From Micromonospora echinospora (GTDB taxonomy: Bacteria > Actinomycetota > Actinomycetes > Mycobacteriales > Micromonosporaceae), in the NCBI RefSeq assembly GCF_900091495.1, contig NZ_LT607413.1, positions 930,001-994,000 of the forward strand: DNA of 64,000 nt, read 5' to 3'. The stretch's first letter is position 1. The number at the start of each line of letters is the position of its first letter. A program made the position numbers and the translations under genes. The notes beneath the pieces are model-generated. The model saw nothing but the letters and a program-made list of their open reading frames with translations. It was not told the origin of the DNA and ran no database searches. Below, piece by piece: positions 14,296 to 22,775 of this stretch.

Positions 14296-16731
14296 TCAGA
14301 GGTCCACTGGATCCACCTGCGGGGCGGCGCCCCGCTGGGTCGGTGGGGTGACCGCGGACCGGGCCCGGCGTCGGCGGTGCACCAGCCAGAGGGGCGGTAC
14401 GGCCGCCACCGCGACGGTGGAGAGCAGCGCCGCCCAGGCGGGCAGCCCCCACGGCTTCTCGTCGGTGGTGGCGTGGCTCTCCAACAGCACGTCGTGGTCG
14501 ACGGCGCGGCCGAGCAGGTCGGCGAGGACCCCCAGGTACGTCTCGCCGTACCGCTCACTCGGCTCGATGTGGGTGTTCTCGCTGAACTCGTTCCAGCTGA
14601 TCACCCCGAGGGCGTCCGGCGCGGAGCGACGGGCGGCGGCGAACGAGGCGCGCAGCGTGTCGCCGTCGCGCCGGTCCACGTCCCGCCGGCCGCCGATCAT
14701 GCGGGCGTCGAAGCCGGGCGCGACCGGGGCGATCCAGAGTCCGCCGGTGCGCTTGACCGCCTCCGACATGGCGGCCAGCTTCCGGTCGGTCTTCTCCTCG
14801 ACGGGGTCGCCGGAGGACCAGTAGTAGGCCTGACCGTCCAGCACGCCCCGGGTGTCGGCCACGGTGTCGACGTTCTTGGCGTTGCCGAGCACGAGCAGGC
14901 GACGGCGGGCCTCCCCGACCGTGTCGTCGATCTGCTCGGCGGTGAACTTCTCGCTGCCCGTCCAGACCACCACCGGCCGGTCGAAGATGTCGAACACCGG
15001 CTCGGTGGCGTACCGGTCGGCGAAGTGCCCCAGGTCGGCGCGGACCGTCGCCAGCGGCAGCGGGTCACGGGCGAAGTCGAGCCCCTGGTAGACGATGCCG
15101 AGCTTGAAGTTCTCCCGCCGGGCGACGTCGACCAGCGCGGCGAGGCGGGCGTCGAGCTGCGGGGTGTGCTTCCAGGAGACGAGGAACCCGTCGATGCCGG
15201 CGGCCTTGGCCATCCGGACGTGCCGGCGCAGGATCTCGGTGTCGTCGCTGGAGTACCGCCCGAGCAGCGGGTAGTCGGTCTTGGCCCGGTTCCAGGAGGT
15301 CGGGTTGAACCAGATGTAGTAGTAGGCGAGCACCGGCACCGGGGCGGACGACGCCGGAGGGTTCGGGGCGGCGGCGGCCACCGAAGGTGGGACGGCGGCC
15401 CACGGGAGCGCGGTGTCCGGCGTCCCGGCGGGAGCCGTCCGCGCCGGGACGCCGGCGGAGGCCGGCCGGTCGGCGACCGGCAGTGGGGCCAGCAGCGCCA
15501 GCAACGCCGCGACCGCGACGGCCGCGCCGCGACGGCCGTCGGTCCGCCGGGCCCCGCGCGCCGCTGCCCCGGCTGCCACGCCGTTCGCCACCGACGGACG
15601 GGCCGCCGGTGCCGCCGGGACGGGGACCGGCTGCTCGGGCGTGGAACCGGAAGCTGCCGGGGCGGGGACCGGCGCGTCGGGCGTGTCCGCGCCGGGGGCC
15701 GCCGTACGTCGGCGACGGGGAAGCCGGAGCCAGAACGGGCGACGCGGCCGGACGAGCAGCCGGAACAGGTGCGGTCGGCCGACCAGGATCAGGCCGAGCG
15801 CCACGGCCAGCACGCCGAGGACCACCAGGCTCAGGTCGAGCGGGCTGATCACGCTGAGCACCACCTGCTGGTCGCGGCTGATGCTGACCGGGCGTCCGAA
15901 GGAGACGCCGCCACCGGCGACCTTCACCTCGTAGGTGCCCCGGGGCAGGTCGGGGACGAGTACCGTGCCGTCGGCGGCGAACCCGAGGCGTTCGACCCGG
16001 CCGTCCGCCCGGGTCAGCACCACGCCGTCCCCGGCCTGCCGGCTGAAGATCATGTCCGCCGCGCTGAACGTGACCTTGAAGAACAGCAGCTCGATGACCC
16101 ACTCCTGCCGGTCCCACGGCACGAACCGCTGCGCGGCCCGGTTGACCACCGACGTGCCGTCCACCACGACGCTGTCCACCACGTAGTAGAGCTGCTTCGA
16201 CGCCAGCCCGAGCGGGCCCTGTTGGGTGCGGCTCTCGGCGATCCAGCGGGGTCGGCTCAGGTCCGCCCCGCTGAGCTCGTGGATCTCCCCGGTGCTGCTC
16301 CGCAGCCGCATCGTGGTGATCCGCTCCACCGGGACCGGGGTGCCCAGCCGCTCGACGAAGCTCCACGAGACCCGGCGGACGGTGCGCAGCCCGACCTCGA
16401 CGACCCGGCGCACCCCGGCGTCCGGGCTGCCCCGGAAACGGTCGAAGACGACCCGCCGGTCGGGGCTGACCGCCGCCGCGGCGACCTTGATCCGGTCTTC
16501 CAGGCCGAGGAAGTTCCGCACCCGCACGGCGATCCGCCCGTGGCTGTCGGAACGCACGGTGGTGCCGTCGACGGTGACCTGCACGCCGGCCAGCGGCGGC
16601 ACGGTCTGCATGCGCAGGACGCCCGGCCGGCGGGAGGCGGGACCGTCGGCCGCGGCGGCGGCCGGGGTGAGCGTCAGCAGGGCCGCCACCACGGCCAGCA
16701 GCAGGAGCAGGCGACGGATCGGCCGGGTCAT
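14296..16731 (-). CDS. Membrane-anchored mosaic protein with GH99-like domain
   Basis: An 811-residue protein with an unusual layout. A signal peptide is followed by an extracellular beta-rich region with a PEGA-like start (about 40-290). A membrane span (PLDLSLVVLGVLAVALGLILV, about 295-320) leads into a basic and proline-rich cytoplasmic stretch. A second membrane span or internal signal (AVAVAALLALLAPLPV) precedes a GH99-like domain at about 485-745 (PVLAYYYIWFNPTSWNRAK...GVISWNEFSENTHIEPS). The C-terminal span is AWAALLSTVAVAAVPPLWLV, followed by arginines. GH99-like enzymes act on mannan-like glycans, and the glutamates of WNEF and THIE are candidate catalytic residues. The ATG overlaps the upstream phosphoesterase stop (ATGA). 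It may be an ancient fusion of two exported proteins. Confidence 0.75.
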   Translation of the reverse strand: MTRPIRRLLLLLAVVAALLTLTPAAAAADGPASRRPGVLRMQTVPPLAGVQVTVDGTTVRSDSHGRIAVRVRNFLGLEDRIKVAAAAVSPDRRVVFDRFRGSPDAGVRRVVEVGLRTVRRVSWSFVERLGTPVPVERITTMRLRSSTGEIHELSGADLSRPRWIAESRTQQGPLGLASKQLYYVVDSVVVDGTSVVNRAAQRFVPWDRQEWVIELLFFKVTFSAADMIFSRQAGDGVVLTRADGRVERLGFAADGTVLVPDLPRGTYEVKVAGGGVSFGRPVSISRDQQVVLSVISPLDLSLVVLGVLAVALGLILVGRPHLFRLLVRPRRPFWLRLPRRRRTAAPGADTPDAPVPAPAASGSTPEQPVPVPAAPAARPSVANGVAAGAAARGARRTDGRRGAAVAVAALLALLAPLPVADRPASAGVPARTAPAGTPDTALPWAAVPPSVAAAAPNPPASSAPVPVLAYYYIWFNPTSWNRAKTDYPLLGRYSSDDTEILRRHVRMAKAAGIDGFLVSWKHTPQLDARLAALVDVARRENFKLGIVYQGLDFARDPLPLATVRADLGHFADRYATEPVFDIFDRPVVVWTGSEKFTAEQIDDTVGEARRRLLVLGNAKNVDTVADTRGVLDGQAYYWSSGDPVEEKTDRKLAAMSEAVKRTGGLWIAPVAPGFDARMIGGRRDVDRRDGDTLRASFAAARRSAPDALGVISWNEFSENTHIEPSERYGETYLGVLADLLGRAVDHDVLLESHATTDEKPWGLPAWAALLSTVAVAAVPPLWLVHRRRRARSAVTPPTQRGAAPQVDPVDL

Positions 16732-18155
16732 CGTGACCTCCGTCCCCGCAGCGCCGCTGCGGCGACCAGCGCCCCGACCAGGGCCACCGCGACGGCGTAC
16801 GAGGCGTAGACCGGTTCCGGCCGGGGCCGGTGGACCGCTGGCGGGTTCCGTTCCGCGTCGAGCAGCACCGCCGGGCGGGGTGGCGACTCGAAGTCGAACG
16901 CGCCGAGGAAGTTCGCCGCTTTCCGGTCCCGGTCGGCCAGGGGCGCCAGCCCCCAGTTGGCCTGGATGAACTTGAGCACCGAGGCGAAGTCGAGGGTGGT
17001 GGACTCGACGTGGCCCCGACGGGCGTACGGGCTGACCATCAGGGCGGGCACCCGGAAGCCGTAGCCGTACTTGTCGACCTGCGGCGGGGTGACGTGGTCG
17101 TACCAGCCGCCCCAGTCGTCGTACGACCAGAAGAACGCCGAGGAGTCCCACGCCGGGGAGCGCATGAGCTGGGTCAGCAGCGAGCGGACCAGGGTCTGCC
17201 CGGCCCGGATGTTGCCCGGTGGGTGTTCGCTGTTGCCGGCCGGGGCAACGAACGCCACCGCCGGCAGGTCGCCCTTCGCGGCGTCCTCGTAGTACTCGTC
17301 CAGGTCGACGATCTTGCTGGACAGGTTCGGGTCGTCGATGTAGCGGGCGTACGCCAGCAGCGGCACCCAGATCACCTGCGCACCCCGGTCGATCTCCTCC
17401 TCGGCGGTACGGGTCCGGAAGGTGATCGTCGGGTCGTAGTTCTGCACGTAGAACTTCCAGGAGATCCCGGCGGCCTCCAGCCGGTCGAAGATGGTGGGGA
17501 TGTCCCCCCACCCGGTCGCCGGGATGGTCTCCGCCTCGCCGTACGCGCCGGGCCCCCCGGTGACCCGGAACATGTGGTTGCGGATGCTGCCCGAGTTCGA
17601 CGAGCTGAAGAAACGGTCGAAGATGACGTACTCGTCGGCGACGTTCCAGTAGTAGGGCATCTCCCGGTCGTCGTAGTAGGCCATCGCCATGGTGCCGTCC
17701 TTGCCCTGCTTGCTCACCCCCTCGACGAAGCCGTCCATCTTCCCGCCGTTGTACTGGGTGCGGAACGCCTCGGCCGAGTGGTCCAGGTCGATCGCGCCCC
17801 GGTCACCGATGTGGAACGGCTTGACGCAGGGCTCGGGCTGGCCCCGCTTGACCGGCATGCAGACGTCCTCCGGAATGCCGTCCACCCCGGGCCGGGTGCC
17901 GAAGTAGTTGTCGAAGGTGTGGTTCTCCTGCATGAGGTAGACGAAGTGCCGGATCGGCGTGCTGGTCGCGGGCTGGCCGGGCGGGGCGGCCACCGCCGGC
18001 CGGGCCGGAGCGGCCCCGGCGGGAGCGCCGGCGGGCTGGGCGGCGGCCGGCGCGGCGGCGATCGGCGCGGCGGCGGCGAGCAGGAGGGCGAGTGCCGCGC
18101 CGAGGGGCCGGCGGAGACAGCCACGGCGGGCCCGGGAACGGATGGGGTCGGTCAT
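16728..18155 (-). CDS. Exported phosphoesterase of the phospholipase C family
   Basis: A 475-residue protein with an N-terminal signal peptide (about 1-40, Ala-rich) and a phosphoesterase domain (PF04185 type). The family motif HFVYLMQENHTFDNYFGTRPGVDG (about 70-93) contains the catalytic-site EN and FDNYFG residues. HMFRVTGGPGAYG, FWSYDDWGGWYDHVTPP and RVPALMVSPYARRGHV are further conserved blocks. A C-terminal hydrophobic span (ASYAVAVALVGALVAAAAL) ending in RGRRSR would anchor it outside the membrane. Relatives hydrolyse phospholipids or other phosphodiesters. Inside this operon it might cleave a lipid-linked or phosphate-bearing glycan, which is inference. It overlaps both neighbours by four bases. 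Confidence 0.82.
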   Translation of the reverse strand: MTDPIRSRARRGCLRRPLGAALALLLAAAAPIAAAPAAAQPAGAPAGAAPARPAVAAPPGQPATSTPIRHFVYLMQENHTFDNYFGTRPGVDGIPEDVCMPVKRGQPEPCVKPFHIGDRGAIDLDHSAEAFRTQYNGGKMDGFVEGVSKQGKDGTMAMAYYDDREMPYYWNVADEYVIFDRFFSSSNSGSIRNHMFRVTGGPGAYGEAETIPATGWGDIPTIFDRLEAAGISWKFYVQNYDPTITFRTRTAEEEIDRGAQVIWVPLLAYARYIDDPNLSSKIVDLDEYYEDAAKGDLPAVAFVAPAGNSEHPPGNIRAGQTLVRSLLTQLMRSPAWDSSAFFWSYDDWGGWYDHVTPPQVDKYGYGFRVPALMVSPYARRGHVESTTLDFASVLKFIQANWGLAPLADRDRKAANFLGAFDFESPPRPAVLLDAERNPPAVHRPRPEPVYASYAVAVALVGALVAAAALRGRRSR

Positions 18156-19843
18156 GGGCGCACCTCGTAGATGATGATCACGGGAACCGGGGTCCGGTCG
18201 GGGCCGTCGACGTACTCGGTGTGCACCACCCGGCCGTGGTACCGGCGGACCAGGGTCAGCAGCCGCTCGGAGAAGTACGTCGAGCGTCGGGCGGAGAACG
18301 AGTCCCAGACGACGTAGTGCAGGTCGTTGGCGCGCATCGACGCGTCCGGGTTCTGCAACGGCGTGTAGGACGGGTTGCGGTGCAGGGGATTCGGGCTCAC
18401 CGACAACCCGTAGCTCTGCCGGCTGCCGTAGTAGCGGACGATGTTCGCCATCGACGGGCCGACGGTCAGGATGACCGAGCCCTCCGGGGTGTGGGCCGCC
18501 AGCCAGCGGCCGGCCTCCCGGCCACCGGGCACCCCGCCGGAGCCGGCGAGGAAGGTGGTCCGTCCGGCGTGGTTGACCGTGTTCCAGGCCGGCCAGAGAA
18601 GGCTGACCGCGACCACGGCGACGGCCGCCAGCCGGACCGCCGGGACCAGTCGGGCCGCGCGTGGGTCCGGCCGGTCGGCACCAGCGGGCAGCGGCTCTGC
18701 CGGCGTCTGCGCGGCGGGGGTCGCCGGGCGGGCGCGTCGGGGCCAGGCCCGGAGCGTGGGCAGTCGGGTGGGCACCGGCAGGGTCACCAGGGCGCGGGCG
18801 GCGAGCAGCACCACCGGCACCGCGACGGGAAGCAGGTACTGGAAGCCCTTGACCGGCCAGAGCTGGAAGAACACCACGGGCACCGCGATCCAGGACAGCA
18901 GCAGGGTCTCCCGCCAGGACCGGCGTCGGCGCGCCCACCAGAGGCCGCCGAGCGCCGCCGCCAGCACGAGTGGCCCGACCGCCGTCGGGACGTTGTCCAG
19001 GTAGAAGTCCATCGGGTGGTTCGGGCGACGGAAGAGCTGCCAGACCAGGTAGTTGCGGCCGGTGCTGCTGCGCCCGGCGAGGGCCTGGGAGAGCGGGTGG
19101 ACCGCGAAGATCGCGGCGAGCACCGGCAGCGCGACCAGCGTGGCCCGGATCGGCCGGCGCACCATCGGGGTCAACGCGAGGAAGGCGTAGACGCCGCCGG
19201 CGAGGACGACGCTGGTCTCCTTGGTGAGCATGGTCAGGCCGAGCATCGCGGCGGTCGCGAGGTACCAGGGCAGGCGCTGCGTCTGCACGAACCGGACCAG
19301 GCAGTAGAGGGTCAGCGTCGCGAAGAGGACCATCGGCCCGTCGAGGAGGACCTGCCGGGTGACCACCACGTGGTACGGCATGACCGCCAGCAGGAGCGCG
19401 GCGATCAGCCCGACCCGCCGGCCGTAGAGGCGCGCGCCGAGCGGGTAGACCGCGAGCACGGTGGCGACGCCGAGGACGACCACCACCACCCGCCCGGCGA
19501 CGTCCGCCTCGCCGGCCCGGAAGAACGGCGACAGCAGCGCCTGGAAGAGCATCGGGTGGGCGCGGAAAACGGGGAAGAGGTCGGCGTACCGGGGGTTGCC
19601 GGCCAGCGACGCGGCCTGCCCGGCGTACACGGCCTCGTCGCTGTTGAAGCCGAGCGCGTCGAGCTGCCAGGCCCGGACGACGGCGGCGAGCGCGGCGATC
19701 GCGGTGAGCAGGCCGACCGCGAGCGCCCGGTGACGGGGGGCCGGTCGGTCCACGCCGGCCGGGTCGGCGCCGGCGCGGGGGGCCGGCAGCGTTCCGACCC
19801 GCTGCCCGGGTGGGGTCGTCGGAGAGGTGCCGGTGGCGCTCAC
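18152..19843 (-). CDS. GT39-family (PMT/ArnT-like) membrane glycosyltransferase
   Basis: A 563-residue polytopic membrane protein with about 10-11 predicted spans. The first external loop carries FNSDEAVYAGQAASLAG, matching the D-E motif of dolichyl/polyprenyl-phosphate-sugar-dependent GT39 enzymes. GRLYG-like and LLAVMPYHVVVTRQVLLDGP segments also fit the family. A C-terminal soluble region follows (EGSVILTVGPSMANIVRYYG...). It would transfer a sugar from a polyprenyl-phosphate donor on the outer face of the membrane. The upstream gene encodes a GT2 of the polyprenyl-phosphate-sugar synthase type, which could make that donor. The GTG start overlaps the upstream stop (GTGA), and the stop overlaps the phosphoesterase ATG. 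Confidence 0.85.
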   Translation of the reverse strand: MSATGTSPTTPPGQRVGTLPAPRAGADPAGVDRPAPRHRALAVGLLTAIAALAAVVRAWQLDALGFNSDEAVYAGQAASLAGNPRYADLFPVFRAHPMLFQALLSPFFRAGEADVAGRVVVVVLGVATVLAVYPLGARLYGRRVGLIAALLLAVMPYHVVVTRQVLLDGPMVLFATLTLYCLVRFVQTQRLPWYLATAAMLGLTMLTKETSVVLAGGVYAFLALTPMVRRPIRATLVALPVLAAIFAVHPLSQALAGRSSTGRNYLVWQLFRRPNHPMDFYLDNVPTAVGPLVLAAALGGLWWARRRRSWRETLLLSWIAVPVVFFQLWPVKGFQYLLPVAVPVVLLAARALVTLPVPTRLPTLRAWPRRARPATPAAQTPAEPLPAGADRPDPRAARLVPAVRLAAVAVVAVSLLWPAWNTVNHAGRTTFLAGSGGVPGGREAGRWLAAHTPEGSVILTVGPSMANIVRYYGSRQSYGLSVSPNPLHRNPSYTPLQNPDASMRANDLHYVVWDSFSARRSTYFSERLLTLVRRYHGRVVHTEYVDGPDRTPVPVIIIYEVRP

Positions 19844-22299
19844 ACGGCGCCCCCGGCACCGGCCAGGTGGGCGTCCCACCGGGGCCACACCGGCGACGGT
19901 ACGGCGGCCCGGCGGAGTTCGCCCCGCTCCTCGCGGAGCAGGCGGGGGATCTCGTCGGCCCACCCGAAGCAGTCCGAGGAGACGACCCGGCCGCGCACGG
20001 TGGAGAGGAAGGCGGCGAGGATCTCCCGCTCCCGTTCCCGGAGCTGGGTGTAGCCCTGCCCGTCGATGGTGATGGAGGGGGCGAGGTAGCGGAACGGCGG
20101 GAAGCCGTACGCGTCGTCGGTGTTGTCGATCATCCGTTCCAGGGTTTCCGTGGGGTCGAGATCGCTGATCCCGGGCGCGCCCCGCTCGATGACGAAGAGC
20201 TCCTCCACCCGCGTGCTGGTGCCCATCCGGCACGGCACCAGGCGGTCGACGCTGTACTTGGGCGGCGGGACGAGCAGTTGGGTGAGCGCGTTGATGCCCA
20301 TGATCGGCAGGTTGAAGCGGGCCAGGGCCAGCGCCAGCGACCGGCCGCCCTTGGAGTGCAACCGGCTCTGGATCTGGAGTCGCCGCCACTCCTGCGGGGT
20401 GAGGTCCTGGGCCTGCACCGCGCGCAACGTGTGCGCGCTGATGGTCAGCGGTTTGGGGAAGCAGAGCGCGACGCCGTCCGGCCGGACGATCGTCATGTCG
20501 TCGGAGAGGAAGAGCCCGCCGTGGTCGCGCAGCAGCCGCAGCACGGTGGCGGTCTTGCCGGTGTCGGTGAGCGCCGAGAGCATCACCCCGACGCCGTCGA
20601 GGGTGACGCAGGCGGAGTGCAGCAGCATGTGCCCCCGGGACACCATCACGAAGCGGAGCAGCGCCTCGATGACGTTGGTGTAGACCACGTGCGGGGAGCG
20701 GGCCAGCAGCGGGCCGACGTGGATGTCGATCGGTGACCCGAGCTGGATCCGGAAGTTCGCGCCCAGCCGACCGAGCTGTTCCTCGTAGCGCAGCACCGAC
20801 TGCTCGGCGTACTGGGTCATCGCCGCGCGTCGCTGCGGGCCGCGTCCGCCCACGTCGGCGACCCGGACGGCGATGTCCACGTCGGCCCCGGCGACCCACT
20901 GCGCGCGGAAGAACTCCAGCTCGGGCAGGCGGATCTGGGAGCCGATGGTGACCACCCCGGCGACGTCGTAGCGGTACTTGAGGTACTGGTAGCGGCGGCG
21001 CGACGGGGTGGGCACCGTCTCCGTCCCGTCGACGGCGACCAGCATCCGTACCGGGTCGCGACGGCCCCGCTCGTCGGCGGTGTAGATCACCCGGTCGTTG
21101 ACCAGGAACCGGAGCAGGAAGAGCGCGCCCAGGGTGACCGCGTTCGCGGCGAGCACCCCGACCCCCGCCCAGACCAGTGCCTGCAGCACCGGCAGGCGCA
21201 GCAGCAGCAGGACGTTGTTGAGCAGGAAGAAGCGGACGGCACGGGCGGGCAGCCCGGCCCGGCGGGTGCGGCGGTAGATCAGGTTGTCCACCAGGAGGAA
21301 GTTCCACGAGGTGGAGACCTGGGTGGCGACCGCCGCGCCGAGCAGGTGGTGCAGTTGGGCGGGTTCGTAGCAGAACCAGAGGACGGCGGTGTTGACCACC
21401 ATGCCGGAGAGCCCGACCAGGCCGAAGGCGACCAGCCGGCCCAGTTCGCGCAGGCGCTCCCGCAGGGCACGGGGGCCGGTCCGGATCTGGCCGATCAGCC
21501 GCTGCCCCCGCAGCCGGAACAGGTGGCGCAGGAAGGTCATCCCCTCCCGCAGCGAGGCCTTGGACTGGCCGGCGTGCCGGGCCGCCATCTCGTAGGCGAC
21601 CTCGGCGACCCGCGCCGCCGGGTGGCGGACCAGCAGTTCCAGCAGGACCTTGAAGCCGACCGGGTTCATCCGGTCCAGCCGGAGCGCGTCGCGGCGAACG
21701 GCGAACAGGCCACTCATCGGGTCGCTGACGGTGGCCAGCCGGCGCGGGAAGAGGCTCTTGACCAGCCGGGTCGCCCAGGACGAGGTGACCTCCCGCGCCG
21801 GGCCGTCCAGGCCCTCCCGGGAGCCGTTGCCGGCGTACCGGGTGCCGATCACCACGTCCACGTCGTGGCGCATGGCCACGGCGGCGAGCATCGCGGCGGT
21901 CGTCGGCGGGTGCTGGAGGTCGGCGTCCATGACCAGGATCCAGTCGCCCCGGGCGTGCCCGGCCCCGAGCAGCACCGCCCCGCTGAGGCCACCGGTCCGC
22001 GCGTGCGCGGGGCGGTGCAGCAGGCGGACCGGCAGTGGGGCGTCGAGCGCGGCGCGGGCGAGCACGGCGGGGGTGTCGTCGTCACTGTCGTCGACCACGA
22101 GGATCTCCGCGTCGAGCGGAGCGACCAGCGGGACGAGCCGGTCGATCAACAGGGACACGTTCTCCGCCTCGTCGCGGGTGGGCACCACGACGCTGAGCCG
22201 GGGTGGCCGGTCACCCCCTGGCGTCCCGAGGTCCTGCGGCACCGCCGCGGAACCGTCCGGCGTCTGACTGGTGGCCGGGCCGAGTACGGCTCTGGTCAT
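19840..22299 (-). CDS. GT2 - GtrA - HPr-kinase-like trifunctional fusion
   Basis: An 819-residue protein joining three modules. Residues 34-270 are a polyprenyl-phosphate sugar synthase-like GT2, with LSVVVPTRDEAENVSLL, an LVVDDSDDD aspartate motif, MDADLQHPP and a GLSGAVLLGAGHARGDWI block. Residues about 285-410 are a GtrA-type four-span membrane domain (LVAFGLVGLSGMVVNTAVLW...). Residues about 430-800 resemble an HPr kinase/phosphorylase-like ATPase with P-loop SALTDTGKT (575-583) and FLSDDMTIV. GT2-GtrA fusions make and translocate polyprenyl-phosphate sugars for GT39/GtrB-type transfer, and the downstream gene is a GT39. The kinase-like domain may phosphorylate a sugar or regulate the enzyme, which is unproven. 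It is the first gene of a four-gene overlapping operon. Confidence 0.85.
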   Translation of the reverse strand: MTRAVLGPATSQTPDGSAAVPQDLGTPGGDRPPRLSVVVPTRDEAENVSLLIDRLVPLVAPLDAEILVVDDSDDDTPAVLARAALDAPLPVRLLHRPAHARTGGLSGAVLLGAGHARGDWILVMDADLQHPPTTAAMLAAVAMRHDVDVVIGTRYAGNGSREGLDGPAREVTSSWATRLVKSLFPRRLATVSDPMSGLFAVRRDALRLDRMNPVGFKVLLELLVRHPAARVAEVAYEMAARHAGQSKASLREGMTFLRHLFRLRGQRLIGQIRTGPRALRERLRELGRLVAFGLVGLSGMVVNTAVLWFCYEPAQLHHLLGAAVATQVSTSWNFLLVDNLIYRRTRRAGLPARAVRFFLLNNVLLLLRLPVLQALVWAGVGVLAANAVTLGALFLLRFLVNDRVIYTADERGRRDPVRMLVAVDGTETVPTPSRRRYQYLKYRYDVAGVVTIGSQIRLPELEFFRAQWVAGADVDIAVRVADVGGRGPQRRAAMTQYAEQSVLRYEEQLGRLGANFRIQLGSPIDIHVGPLLARSPHVVYTNVIEALLRFVMVSRGHMLLHSACVTLDGVGVMLSALTDTGKTATVLRLLRDHGGLFLSDDMTIVRPDGVALCFPKPLTISAHTLRAVQAQDLTPQEWRRLQIQSRLHSKGGRSLALALARFNLPIMGINALTQLLVPPPKYSVDRLVPCRMGTSTRVEELFVIERGAPGISDLDPTETLERMIDNTDDAYGFPPFRYLAPSITIDGQGYTQLREREREILAAFLSTVRGRVVSSDCFGWADEIPRLLREERGELRRAAVPSPVWPRWDAHLAGAGGAV

Positions 22300-22775
22300 G
22301 CCAACCCCTCACGGTCGAACCGAACGCTGATCGAGCCATTCGTCCGACCGACGGGCAGCACGTGAGGAATTCTCTTTCGAAGAAATCGTCACCGCCGACG
22401 CGACTGCGCCTCATCCGCCGGTTGATGGCCCGGGCAGCGGAAGCGTACGAGCGGTGAACCGGGCGCGTCCATTATCGGAACAGTCGATAACGCGACATGC
22501 GGGCAGGCGGTTTCCGTCGCGACGCGTTCACGTTCATCTGATCGTTTCTCCAGCTCAAGCGCTATGAAGATCAGATTGTCGCGACTCGTGGAAACAATTC
22601 CCCATCGGAGCCGTCGGGGCAATGTGATGGAATTTCCAGATGCGAGTTCCATTCTCGTTGGCAAGGGCTTTTTGGCTGTTCGACCGACGGTCTGAGACCG
22701 CCGGAACAGCCGGGAAAATGCGCCCGGCCGGCGGTGCACGACGGTCAGTCGAGCACGGCCCGCGTCACGGTCGGG
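22300..22775. other. Non-coding AT-richer gap with promoter and inverted repeat
   Basis: This 476-base gap separates the GH99 gene from the GT2-GtrA-HprK operon, both on the minus strand. It is clearly less GC-rich than the flanks and lacks a convincing gene. The stretch next to 22300 presumably holds the operon promoter. At about 22673-22715 there is a long imperfect palindrome, CTTTTTGGCTGTTC...GAACAGCCGGGAAAA, around a central GGTCTGAGACC. Its T-run precedes and its A-run follows the stem on both strands, so it is not a standard intrinsic terminator. Confidence 0.5.

Noticed and set aside
22389-22739. 116-codon minus-strand frame in the AT-rich gap
   Set aside because: Codon usage lacks the third-position GC bias of real genes here, no ribosome-binding site and no family. 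It was treated as non-coding.
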